From Fusicatenibacter sp. (lineage in GTDB: Bacteria; Bacillota; Clostridia; Lachnospirales; Lachnospiraceae), in contig JAGHIA010000101.1 of assembly GCA_017887445.1 (NCBI GenBank), forward strand, positions 1 through 43,111: 43,111 nt of DNA, read 5' to 3'. Shown one piece after another: positions 8,658-15,830 of the stretch. Below the pieces are notes generated by a model. It saw only the letters and a program-made list of their open reading frames with translations. It was not told the DNA's origin and did not search any database. The number at the start of each line of letters is the position of its first letter. The stretch's first letter is position 1. The translations under genes and the position numbers were made by a program.

Positions 8658-10040
8658 TCAAGCATCCTTTTCTCCCCACGGAAAAAACACTCCGTTCCGG
8701 TATCTCAGCAACAGAATCACCGCCGCCACAGACGCCGCCAATTCCGCCACCGGGAAGGCGATCCAAATTCCCACCGCGCCCAGCCAGCGGGACAGCAGAA
8801 ATCCCAGCGGTACCGTAATTGCCAGCTGGCGCAGCAGAGAGATCACCAGGGACTCTCCACCTCTGCCCAGAGCCTCAAACACACCGGAAAACACAACACC
8901 GGCCGTAGAGACGGGGAATCCCAGAGAAATGATCCTGAGCGCCGTCTCCCCCGCCGCCAAAAGCTCCGGGTCCGCCTGAAACAGCTGAAGGATTCCTCCC
9001 GGAACCGCCAGGGACAATACCGTTCCCACCAGCATGATTGCCGCGGCGCCCGCCAGACAATAACGGATCGTCTGCCGCACCCGGCCATACTGTCCCGCGC
9101 CGTAATTAAAACCGATGATCGGACGCATTCCCTGCACCATACCGTTGGCCGGCATATAAATAAACGTCTGAAGCTTAAAATACACGCCAAGCACCGCCAC
9201 ATATACCCCGGAAAACGCCGCCAGGATTCCGTTAAGGGCGCTGATCAGAAGCGATGGCATCATCAGCATCAGCGTCGAAGGAATACCCACCGCGTAAATT
9301 TTCTTTATCAGCGCCCCATCCATACGCAGATACCGGGGATGGATCGTCACCCCCGGATTCTTCCGAAGATACGCCACAAGATACAGTAAAAACGCTCCAA
9401 TCTGTCCGATTACCGTAGCGATTGCCGCGCCCTTTACCCCCATGGCAGGAAATCCCAGCAAGCCGAAGATCAGAACCGGATCCAGGATAATATTAATGAT
9501 ACATCCCGTAGCCAGCAAAACCATTGTCGTCTTCATAGCGCCGATCCCCTGGTAAATCTTTTCCATGGCGATCTGCAGAAGACTTCCAAAAGACACGCAC
9601 AGCACCACATAAGTATATTCACACGCACTGTCCAGCACTTCCGGACTATCGGTAAAAAGCTTCAAAAACGGCCGTGTGACCACCAAACCGAACAGAACAA
9701 AAACAACACAGTGGACCAAGGTCAACGCCATTCCCACGGTAGCCGTCTCGTTCGCCTTCTCCTGATCCTTCTCCCCCAGACGGATGGACAGGGCGGAGCT
9801 GATCCCCACACCGATGCCCACCGATACCGCCATGACAATATTCTGCAGCGGATAAGCCAGCGACACCGCCGTCAGCGCCTCCGTTCCCAGCCACGAAACA
9901 TACATACTGTCCACAATATTATAAAGGGACTGAACCAGCATAGACAGCATCATCGGAAGCGACATACTGACCAGCAGCGACAGCACCGGCTTCTCTCCCA
10001 TCTTATTTCTCTCCTGACTTTTCTGTTGACTCATCTCCAA
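8658..10040 (-). CDS. MATE family efflux transporter
   Basis: Cation-coupled multidrug/metabolite exporter in the cytoplasmic membrane. The 460-residue protein shows the MATE pattern of 12 membrane segments in two related halves, with MVQSLYNIVDSMYVSWLGTE near the N terminus and a second-half KLQTFIYMPANGMVQGMRPIIGFNYGAGQ block. TTG at 10040 is 6 nt from GGGAGG and fits best; ATG at 10034 is the alternative. The leader carries a strong terminator hairpin between a likely promoter and the start, suggesting attenuation. The stop is flush against the stop of the convergent glycosyltransferase gene (TGATCA shared). Substrate unknown. Confidence 0.85.
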   Translation of the reverse strand: MEMSQQKSQERNKMGEKPVLSLLVSMSLPMMLSMLVQSLYNIVDSMYVSWLGTEALTAVSLAYPLQNIVMAVSVGIGVGISSALSIRLGEKDQEKANETATVGMALTLVHCVVFVLFGLVVTRPFLKLFTDSPEVLDSACEYTYVVLCVSFGSLLQIAMEKIYQGIGAMKTTMVLLATGCIINIILDPVLIFGLLGFPAMGVKGAAIATVIGQIGAFLLYLVAYLRKNPGVTIHPRYLRMDGALIKKIYAVGIPSTLMLMMPSLLISALNGILAAFSGVYVAVLGVYFKLQTFIYMPANGMVQGMRPIIGFNYGAGQYGRVRQTIRYCLAGAAAIMLVGTVLSLAVPGGILQLFQADPELLAAGETALRIISLGFPVSTAGVVFSGVFEALGRGGESLVISLLRQLAITVPLGFLLSRWLGAVGIWIAFPVAELAASVAAVILLLRYRNGVFFPWGEKDA

Positions 10041-10061
10041 ATATATCCTCCCTTACTCCAA

Positions 10062-10113
10062 CAAAAAAAGCCATACCCCCCCTGTTTAATGCTGAAACAG
10101 GAAAACCGGTATG
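10062..10113 (-). terminator. Terminator/attenuator hairpin in the MATE leader
   Basis: On the minus strand an outer stem CATACC/GGTATG (10108-10113 with 10072-10077) encloses an inner stem CCTGTTT/AAACAGG, followed by seven T residues (10063-10069). It lies only ~22 nt before the start codon and just downstream of the promoter at 10126-10154, so it can stop transcription of the MATE gene. I do not recognise a known riboswitch class; the leader is too short for most. Confidence 0.7.
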
Positions 10114-10125
10114 ACTCATTTTAAA

Positions 10126-10154
10126 AGACTAACACACTCATACTTTTTCGTCAA
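10126..10154 (-). promoter_or_regulatory. Candidate promoter of the MATE gene
   Basis: Minus-strand TTGACG (10149-10154) and TAGTCT (10126-10131) with a 17-bp spacer. The -10 box is a weak match. A perfect TATAAT-like box also occurs upstream (near 10160-10166). Confidence 0.5.
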
Positions 10155-10193
10155 GCACTTTATTATACCCATGCCCGCATCCGATAACAGTTC

Positions 10194-10248
10194 GTAACTA
10201 TTCATCTGGCCGAATAGTTACAACAGTTCAGGGTAGCTGAACTATTAC
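10194..10248. repeat. Two tandem family-A palindromes
   Basis: GTAAC...GTTAC at 10194-10221 and a second copy at 10222-10248 lie back to back. The first has ATTC/GAAT in place of the usual GTTC/GAAC, with the pairing kept. Together with 10249-10375 they form a reverse-oriented copy of the extended repeat seen at 3943-4081. Confidence 0.8.
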
Positions 10249-10375
10249 ACACTCCGCGATGCACAGAAACTGCATTTCATGCAGTTTCGCACTGCAGGCC
10301 TGGGGTTTTCGCACATTCTGCGCGAAAACGCCTCGCGGGATAACGATAGGCTGAACGATTATCACATCCAACGCA
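10249..10375. repeat. Extended family-A repeat, reverse copy
   Basis: Matches the reverse complement of about 3955-4055, including the gaaactgcat/atgcagtttc hairpin (10267-10289) and the cgcgaggcg block. No gene. Confidence 0.75.
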
Positions 10376-10413
10376 ACCATTCAGCGCCCAAACGCGCCAC
10401 CCGAAGGCAACCA

Positions 10414-10676
10414 GAAACCGGCGCGGGGCCGGCGGCATGCGGCGTCCGGCGGCGTCTGCAAAGACACGAGAAAATCTTAACGCTCCAAAGTCCCGCCGGA
10501 CGGGGCAGTCGCAGGACTGCAAGTCCTGCGACTGAGGCGCACTGAGACGGGAATGCATCAGGCATTCCTGTCGAATTGCGCCGGTACCCGTCCGGCGGGG
10601 CTTTGGAGCGTTTAGATTTTCCGCGTCTTTGCAGCCGACGCCGGACGCCGCATGCCGCCGGCCCCGCGCCGGTTTC
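10414..10676. repeat. Giant inverted repeat 2 with a three-way-junction fold
   Basis: The outer stem pairs 10414-10504 with 10587-10676: the first 37 positions are perfect (paired sum 21090), the rest has a few mismatches and an indel. Inside are two more hairpins: 10506-10518 with 10522-10534 (13-bp perfect stem, 3-nt loop) and 10536-10582 (ggcgca/tgcgcc outer stem plus gacgggaatgc/gcattcctgtc inner stem). There is no coding signal. The element starts ~22 nt past the stop codon of the HD-GYP gene, so that mRNA would carry it as a 3' structure. Function unknown. Confidence 0.88.
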
Positions 10677-10698
10677 GTCCGCCTTCAAAAAGCGCGCA

Positions 10699-11760
10699 TT
10701 AAAGCTCCCCCGCAATTTCCAGGAACGCCTTGATCAGCGACGGATGAAACGCGCCGCACTCGCCTTGGGCAATCATCTCCACCGCCTTCTCCTTCGTAAA
10801 CGCTTTCTTATAACACCGCTCGCTCACCAGCGCGTCGTACACGTCCGCCAGCGCGACGATCTGCGCGTAAATACTGTTTTCCTCTCCTTTTAAATGGTCC
10901 GGATAACCGGAACCATCCCAGCGCTCGTGGTGATGACGGCAGATATCGTAAGCATAAGAAAAGACCGGATTTCCGTTGATGTTCGGCATACGCTCGATCA
11001 TCTCCGCTCCTTTCAGCGAGTGCATTTTCATCTGCTCATATTCCTCCGGCGTCAGACGGCCCGGCTTGTTGAGAATGCTGTCCGGAATCGCGATTTTTCC
11101 GATATCGTGCATCATGGACGCAGTGGCGATCTGCTCGATCTGCTCATCGGTAAGGCCGCGGCAATCCCCGTAACCTTTGTTTCTCAGTTCCCGCAAAAGC
11201 CGTTTTGTCAGGCCGTAAATATGCTGGATATGCTGTCCCGTCTCGCCGCTGCGGAACTCGATGGCCAGCGCCAGGGTCTCGATAACGCTGCGGCTCAGGG
11301 CATTGACCTCCTCGACCTTTTCCTCGATGATCTCCGCCTGATGTTCCACCGTGTCTTTCAGTTGTTCCTTGGTGCAGTAAAGATCCACAACGCTTTGGAT
11401 TCTTTGTTTCAGGAAAAACGGGATAAACGGCTTTTCGATAATATCCTTGACCCCCAGGCGGTATCCTTCGTACATATTTTTTTCTGAGGCGTCCGCTGTA
11501 ATGAGAAAGATCGGGACATCCTGGCCGATGTCATGCTCCTTCATATAATGCAGCATACCAAAACCGTCCATCTCCGGCATAACCACATCCAGCAGAATCG
11601 CGGCGATCTGCCCTTCGTATTGCTCCAGCATTTCCAGCGCCTGCTTTCCGTTCTCCGCCTCCACAATCCTGTACTCGTCCTCAAAAATTCCGCTGAGTAT
11701 TGCCCGGTTCATCTCCACATCATCTACAATCAGCAGGCAATTTTTCTCCGTCCCGCCCAT
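10699..11760 (-). CDS. Response regulator with HD-GYP output domain
   Basis: A 353-residue two-domain signalling protein, cytoplasmic. The receiver domain (~1-125) has acidic DD at 13-14, phospho-acceptor D58 in LLDVVMPEMDG, T88 and K110. A coiled-coil linker (~128-155) leads to an HD-GYP phosphodiesterase domain with H218-D219, HHE at 277-279 and GYP at 285-287, so cyclic-di-GMP (or related dinucleotide) hydrolysis is expected from family knowledge. ATG 11760 has AAAGGAG upstream. It follows the Hpt gene by 25 nt, so the two are almost certainly one operon and one phosphorelay; no histidine kinase is encoded nearby. Confidence 0.9.
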   Translation of the reverse strand: MGGTEKNCLLIVDDVEMNRAILSGIFEDEYRIVEAENGKQALEMLEQYEGQIAAILLDVVMPEMDGFGMLHYMKEHDIGQDVPIFLITADASEKNMYEGYRLGVKDIIEKPFIPFFLKQRIQSVVDLYCTKEQLKDTVEHQAEIIEEKVEEVNALSRSVIETLALAIEFRSGETGQHIQHIYGLTKRLLRELRNKGYGDCRGLTDEQIEQIATASMMHDIGKIAIPDSILNKPGRLTPEEYEQMKMHSLKGAEMIERMPNINGNPVFSYAYDICRHHHERWDGSGYPDHLKGEENSIYAQIVALADVYDALVSERCYKKAFTKEKAVEMIAQGECGAFHPSLIKAFLEIAGEL

Positions 11761-11785
11761 GGTTTTCTCCTTTCGCTTGTTCCAA

Positions 11786-12136
11786 CTAATCCAACTGCCC
11801 GATCACGTTCAGGTATTTCTCCATCTGCTCTCTCAGCAGGGGATAAAACGCGCCGATTTTTTCCTCCTGCCCCTCCCGCACGGCTTTTACCATCTCATTG
11901 CTGGTCTCAAAGCCTTCCTGCAGGCCAAGATTTCCGAATACACCTTTCAGCGTATGGGCGTAGCGCTCGATATCCGGTAAGTTATGAGTCTCCACCGCTT
12001 CTGTCAGCTTCTGAAACGTTTCGTCCTTCAAAAGTTTCTTCAGAAATCGGGCATACATATCCTCTCTTCCCATAAAGCGTGCCAGCGACGCTTCATAATC
12101 CACCTTTACATATTGATTCATTTCACTTACTTTCAT
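11786..12136 (-). CDS. Hpt (histidine phosphotransfer) domain protein
   Basis: A 116-residue single-domain helical-bundle phosphotransfer protein; phosphorylated histidine H61 sits in RYAHTLKGVFGNLG, the canonical Hpt box. It would relay phosphate between an unlinked hybrid kinase and the downstream REC-HD-GYP protein (inference from operon order). ATG 12136 has GGTGAG upstream; a second ATG (residue 6) is a minor alternative. Promoter boxes lie at 12196-12223. Confidence 0.88.
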   Translation of the reverse strand: MKVSEMNQYVKVDYEASLARFMGREDMYARFLKKLLKDETFQKLTEAVETHNLPDIERYAHTLKGVFGNLGLQEGFETSNEMVKAVREGQEEKIGAFYPLLREQMEKYLNVIGQLD

Positions 12137-12195
12137 CTTCTCACCCTTTCTTCACCGGCTCCGTGTATATCTGAACCTGTCTGTAAAACAATTTC

Positions 12196-12223
12196 ATTAT
12201 AACACATACAGCTCCGTGAGCAA
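12196..12223 (-). promoter_or_regulatory. Candidate promoter of the Hpt/HD-GYP operon
   Basis: Minus-strand TTGCTC (12218-12223), 16-bp spacer, perfect TATAAT (12196-12201). The -35 box lies inside the hairpin at 12209-12248, so hairpin formation or a bound factor there could affect initiation. Confidence 0.6.
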
Positions 12224-12248
12224 ACAACAAGTTTTGCTCACGGAGCTG
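12209..12248 (-). terminator. 16-bp hairpin between HAD gene and Hpt operon
   Basis: cagctccgtgagcaaa (12209-12224) pairs perfectly with 12233-12248. It follows the HAD gene in the direction of transcription but has no U-tract, so termination is only suggested. Confidence 0.5.
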
Positions 12249-12254
12249 TTGATT

Positions 12255-12282
12255 GAATCGTTCAGCCACGCTGAACGGTTCC
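12255..12282. repeat. Family-A palindrome
   Basis: gaatcgttcagcc/acgctgaacggttcc palindrome directly 3' of the HAD phosphatase gene. Confidence 0.7.
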
Positions 12283-12301
12283 CTGTTTACATCTTTTTCA
12301 C

Positions 12302-13093
12302 TTATTTCCATTTCTCATACAGTTCTCCGATGGACGAGAACATATAGTCCGGCCGGACATCTGCTTCCCGCGCCTCTTTTGCGGTGGCCTCCCCGGTCAG
12401 CACAAGGGCCGTCTCCACGCCGGCGTTATGGCCGCAGAGAATATCCGTATACAGGCGGTCGCCGACCACCAGTGTCTCTTCTCTGGTATAATGGTTCTGG
12501 CGCAGCGCGTATTCCACCATGGCCGTCTCCGGCTTTCCGATAAAATACGGCGTCCGCTTTACCGCATGGCCCAGCATCTCGCAGATGGAGCCGCAATCCG
12601 GCACATAGCCAAACTCCACCGGACACACATAGTCGGGATTTGTGGCCAGATAGGCCACCTGGGGATTGTTCAGGATCCGGCAGGTATCCGCCAGTTTTTC
12701 ATAGGTCAGCTGATTGTCATAAGAAACCAGGACACAGGTGATCCCCTCATCCTCCCAGTCGGTGGTCACACGGATATTGCTGCGCTTCAGCTCCCGCAGG
12801 AAGGAGCGGGTACCCAGCACATAGATCAGTTCACCGCTGTGATGCTGTTTCAGGTACTGCACTGTGGCATAGGAGGCCGTGATAAAATTCGAGTAGTCCG
12901 ACGGGATGCCAAGCTTCTGAAAGGACGCGATATAGTCGGAAATACTTTTTGTGGCATTGTTGGTGATAAACACATACTGTCCGCCGCTGTCCTTCAGATC
13001 TTCGAGAAATTCCCGTGTTCCGTTGATCAGCTGCTCTCCCTTGCAGACCGTACCGTCGATATCCAGCAGAAACAGTTTTTTGTCTCTCAGCAT
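12302..13093 (-). CDS. HAD-family phosphatase, NagD/p-nitrophenyl-phosphatase type
   Basis: A 263-residue cytoplasmic phosphatase with HAD motif I D11-I-D13-GT (LLDIDGTVCKG), motif II TNNATKS, a C2-type cap, motif III lysine in GKPETAMVEYAL and motif IV VVGDRLYTDILCG. The NagD/PGP subfamily dephosphorylates small phosphates such as glycerol phosphates and phosphoglycolate. Start ATG 13093 overlaps the end of glpQ by 7 nt, implying translational coupling. Placed directly after GlpQ, it could release phosphate from the glycerol-3-phosphate GlpQ makes (inference). The longer upstream frame lies within glpQ and is not used. Confidence 0.85.
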   Translation of the reverse strand: MLRDKKLFLLDIDGTVCKGEQLINGTREFLEDLKDSGGQYVFITNNATKSISDYIASFQKLGIPSDYSNFITASYATVQYLKQHHSGELIYVLGTRSFLRELKRSNIRVTTDWEDEGITCVLVSYDNQLTYEKLADTCRILNNPQVAYLATNPDYVCPVEFGYVPDCGSICEMLGHAVKRTPYFIGKPETAMVEYALRQNHYTREETLVVGDRLYTDILCGHNAGVETALVLTGEATAKEAREADVRPDYMFSSIGELYEKWK

Positions 13094-13839
13094 CCCGCAC
13101 ACTCCGCTTCCGCCTCGGCGCGCGCTTCCAGTCCGCGGTCCGGATAATTGGTGATCACCGCGTCCATGCCCTCGTCGATCATCCAGCGGATCTGCTCTTT
13201 GTCGTTGACGGTCCACACTCGCAGAGCCACGCCGCTTTCCTTGTACTCTTTCAGGAAATCCGCCATCTTCACATGGAACAGCGCAGGATGCAGGCCTTTC
13301 ACGCCTGTGTTCTTTGTGTACGCCGCCACATCCAGCATCACGTCTCCGATCAGATACGCCGTCTCTGCCTCCGGGGAAAGCTGGCGGATCTTCTGTATGC
13401 TGTAGTGGTTAAAGGACGAATAGATCACCCGTTCCTCCATTCCTTCCCGGCGGACCAGGTCCAGCACTTTCCGCTCAATCTCCGGATACCAGAAAATGCC
13501 GGTTTTCAGTTCGATGTTTACCTCCATAGCGCTCGGTTTCACCAGCTCCAGCACCTCCTGAAGCGTCGGGATCCGCACCTCGGGATACTTCTCAAACCCG
13601 TTGGAGACCGAAAATTTTTTCAGTTCCTCCAGCGTAAAATCTTTGACAAATCCTTTGCCGCCGCTGACACGGTCGATGGTCTCGTCGTGGATCACCACAA
13701 GTTCTCCGTCCCTGGTCATCTGCACGTCCAGCTCAATGCCGTCCGCGCCCTGCTCCATAGCCAGCGAAAACGCCTCCAGTGTATTTTCCGGCGCATAGGC
13801 GCTGGCGCCTCTGTGGGCAAAAATCTTTACTTTTTTCAT
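13087..13839 (-). CDS. glpQ: Glycerophosphodiester phosphodiesterase (GlpQ/UgpQ type)
   Basis: Hydrolyses glycerophosphodiesters to glycerol-3-phosphate plus alcohol. The 250-residue TIM barrel carries the GDPD signature: H9-R10 in FAHRGASAYAPENT, the metal ligands E and D in GIELDVQMTRDG, and catalytic H in VVIHDETIDR. No signal peptide, so it is the cytoplasmic (UgpQ-like) form. ATG 13839 with GAGGAG upstream is clear; an upstream in-frame extension runs through the family-C repeat and is not real. It lies downstream of the ugp-like ABC genes, separated by 429 nt that contain its own candidate promoter. Confidence 0.9.
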   Translation of the reverse strand: MKKVKIFAHRGASAYAPENTLEAFSLAMEQGADGIELDVQMTRDGELVVIHDETIDRVSGGKGFVKDFTLEELKKFSVSNGFEKYPEVRIPTLQEVLELVKPSAMEVNIELKTGIFWYPEIERKVLDLVRREGMEERVIYSSFNHYSIQKIRQLSPEAETAYLIGDVMLDVAAYTKNTGVKGLHPALFHVKMADFLKEYKESGVALRVWTVNDKEQIRWMIDEGMDAVITNYPDRGLEARAEAEAECAGC

Positions 13840-13850
13840 CTTTTCTCCTC

Positions 13851-13903
13851 TCATGGCGCACTGGCTGCGCCAATAATGGTAGATTTGGAAGTTTACTTCC
13901 AAA
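13851..13903 (-). promoter_or_regulatory. Family-C paired-hairpin leader element before glpQ
   Basis: Two hairpins in tandem directly ahead of the ribosome binding site: TTTGGAAGT/ACTTCCAAA (13884-13892 with 13895-13903) and GGCGCA/TGCGCC (13855-13860 with 13866-13871). The same arrangement precedes the double-Nudix gene at 40797-40845, with GGCACA/TGTGCC in the second stem, a compensatory change. Partial copies lie at 13917-13940 and 14018-14050. Confidence 0.7.
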
Positions 13904-14082
13904 CTTACTCCTTTCGTGGCACACCATTCATGGCGCACTGGAATGCATCTAAAATTGCTTTCCGCAAGATGCGCATCACAGGTAACAGTTTATGAGGCTG
14001 ATCATCAGACACACACTGCTGCGCCAATAACGGCAGATTTGGAAGTTTCCGTCTAATCCTTTACCTTTTCCTCTCTGCCTTT

Positions 14083-14111
14083 ATTATAAAAGCCTTTCCG
14101 CGAACTGAAAA
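14083..14111 (-). promoter_or_regulatory. Candidate promoter of glpQ-HAD
   Basis: Minus-strand TTTTCA (14106-14111), 17-bp spacer, perfect TATAAT (14083-14088). The leader to glpQ would be ~235 nt and contain the family-C element and its partial copies. Confidence 0.55.
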
Positions 14112-14145
14112 GACCCTATTATCATACTGCCCGCAACCGCTCAGT

Positions 14146-14176
14146 CCGGAGCGTGTTTGAAAATTCATTCCATCTT
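14146..14176. repeat. Family-B element, fragment
   Basis: gagcgtgtttgaaaattcattcc matches the left terminus of family B; the right part is missing. Confidence 0.6.
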
Positions 14177-14220
14177 GCAGAAAGCAATTTTCAGACCCGC
14201 CCCAGCAAAACGGTTACTAC

Positions 14221-14250
14221 GAATACCCCACAGCAGACTGCGGGGTATTC
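14221..14250 (-). terminator. Hairpin downstream of ugpB
   Basis: gaatacccc (14221-14229) pairs perfectly with ggggtattc (14242-14250), 18 nt past the ugpB stop. It lacks a T-run, so it may be a weak terminator or mRNA 3' end protector. Confidence 0.5.
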
Positions 14251-14268
14251 GGTCATTTCTGAATGTGC

Positions 14269-15711
14269 TCAGCCGTTCACCAGGTTGTAATCTTCGATCG
14301 TCTCGTTGATGTCGTCCGCCATGTTTGCCACAGCTTCCTCTGCCGTCACATTGCCGTTGAGCATGTTTTCAATCTGTGTCTCCACAATCTGGCGGGACTC
14401 CGGGAATACGCTCAGCAGCGCGCCTGCATACTCCGGAGCGGAATCATGCAGCTGGTCCAGAGCCGTCTGGAACTGCGGATACTGGGCGATGTTGTCCTTA
14501 AATACCTGCTCTTCCTGGGCTCCGGTAACGATGGGGAAGTAGCCGGTCTGCGCGTTCCAGTACGCCTGGGATTCCGGAGAGATCAGGAATTTGATGAATT
14601 TCCAGGTAGCCGCCGCCTGCTTCTCGTCGTTGTTGTTCAGCGCCCACAATGACGCGCCGCCGATGGAAACGCCGCCTTTGTCGTCTGCGCTGACCGCCGG
14701 GTAGTATGCGGTGCCAACCTCAAAGTTTCCGCCGCTGTCCAGCAGGATCTGCTTCAGGGAAGCGGTGGAGCCGAGCATCATCGCCGCTTTTCCGGAAGTA
14801 AAGTCGGTGGTCGCGGTATCGCTTCCGGAGCGTCCTACATTGGGAGCGTATCCCTGCTGGTACAGGTCATACCATGTGTTGAGGATGTTCAGCGCGCCGC
14901 CGTTTTCATCGAACACAACACTTGTGGCAGCAGACTCACGGCCGTTTCCATTGTCTACCATATCCAGACCCTGCTTGCAGAGGAACTGTTCAAAATACCA
15001 TCCGTAAATGCTGATGGCGATCACCTCCTGAGCGCCGCCCTTTTCCATCAGCGCGTCGCCGATCTGGGCGATTCCCTCCAGACTGGTTGGCGCCTCGGTG
15101 ATGCCTGCCGCGTCGAACATGTCCTTATTGTAATACAGCAACGGTGTGGAGGAATTGAACGGCATAGAGTACATCGCTCCGTCCTCCGTGGTATAATATG
15201 CCGCCACGTTGGGCTCGATCTGGGAGATATCGTATCCGTCCGCGTCGATCATCTCCTGCATGGGAATGATCCAGCCGGAATCGATCATAAACCGGGTACC
15301 CAGGTCATAAATCTGTACCAGATCCGCGCCCATATTTCCAATCTGCGCGCTTTTCAGCTTGTTGATGGTGTCGTCGTACTCGCCCTGGTACACGGCCTCC
15401 ACCGTAATGCCATCGGTGTTTTCCTCGTTAAATTTGTTTACCAGATAGTCCATAGCCTCGCCGTTGACGCCGCCCATGGAATGCCAGAAGGTAACGGTGG
15501 CCCCGTCGGTGTCCACGTTCGCGAAATTATCCGTGATCACGCCGGTATCGTCCGCCGCTCCGCTCTCGGAATCAGCGCCGGAAGTCTGGGAAGTCCCGGA
15601 TGTGGAACCGGAGGTTCCTGAATTGGAATCAGAACCATTGCCGCCGCAGGCTGCCAGGGAAGATACCACCATCGCCGCCGCGAGAATCGATGCAATTACT
15701 CTTTTTTTCAT
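14269..15711 (-). CDS. ugpB: ABC transporter sugar/glycerophosphate-binding lipoprotein (UgpB-like)
   Basis: Extracellular substrate-binding lipoprotein of a CUT1-type importer, 480 residues. The signal peptide MKKRVIASILAAAMVVSSLAAC ends in a lipobox with lipidated C22, followed by a Gly/Ser/Thr linker (~23-55) and a family-1 solute-binding domain (TVTFWHSMGG..., later FTSGKAAMMLGSTA). ATG 15711 with GAGGAG upstream is clear; the longer frame runs into the neighbouring gene and is not used. The company of glpQ and a phosphatase points to glycerol-3-phosphate or glycerophosphodiesters as ligand; a plain sugar cannot be excluded. Confidence 0.85.
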   Translation of the reverse strand: MKKRVIASILAAAMVVSSLAACGGNGSDSNSGTSGSTSGTSQTSGADSESGAADDTGVITDNFANVDTDGATVTFWHSMGGVNGEAMDYLVNKFNEENTDGITVEAVYQGEYDDTINKLKSAQIGNMGADLVQIYDLGTRFMIDSGWIIPMQEMIDADGYDISQIEPNVAAYYTTEDGAMYSMPFNSSTPLLYYNKDMFDAAGITEAPTSLEGIAQIGDALMEKGGAQEVIAISIYGWYFEQFLCKQGLDMVDNGNGRESAATSVVFDENGGALNILNTWYDLYQQGYAPNVGRSGSDTATTDFTSGKAAMMLGSTASLKQILLDSGGNFEVGTAYYPAVSADDKGGVSIGGASLWALNNNDEKQAAATWKFIKFLISPESQAYWNAQTGYFPIVTGAQEEQVFKDNIAQYPQFQTALDQLHDSAPEYAGALLSVFPESRQIVETQIENMLNGNVTAEEAVANMADDINETIEDYNLVNG

Positions 15712-15779
15712 AACTTTTTCTCCTCTTTTCTTACTTTCTGTTTGTAATTGTTTAGTCAGCTGAATCGTTACTGAACGGT

Positions 15780-15807
15780 GCAGCAGTTCAGCCAGCCGAA
15801 CTGCTGC
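15780..15807. repeat. Family-A palindrome between ugpE and ugpB
   Basis: GCAGCAGTTC.../...GAACTGCTGC, a variant whose outer arms differ from other copies but still pair. It sits in the 119-nt gap between ugpE and ugpB and could stabilise or separate the two mRNA parts. Confidence 0.75.
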
Positions 15808-15830
15808 TTCTATATTCAACAGGATGCAGG

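Noticed and set aside
10062-10154. Known riboswitch (guanidine, preQ1, fluoride, TPP) before the MATE gene
   Set aside because: The leader is too short and lacks the conserved core sequences of these classes; only a terminator hairpin can be supported.
10277-10715. Open frames of 88-117 codons on both strands
   Set aside because: They are created by the GC-rich inverted repeat at 10414-10676; their peptides repeat each other (AGPAPVS, RRRTPHA) and lack start signals.
13840-13938. N-terminal extension of glpQ; a similar extension of the Nudix gene (40782-40913)
   Set aside because: Both extensions encode the same EVNFQIYHYW peptide because they read through the family-C element; the true starts follow good ribosome binding sites.
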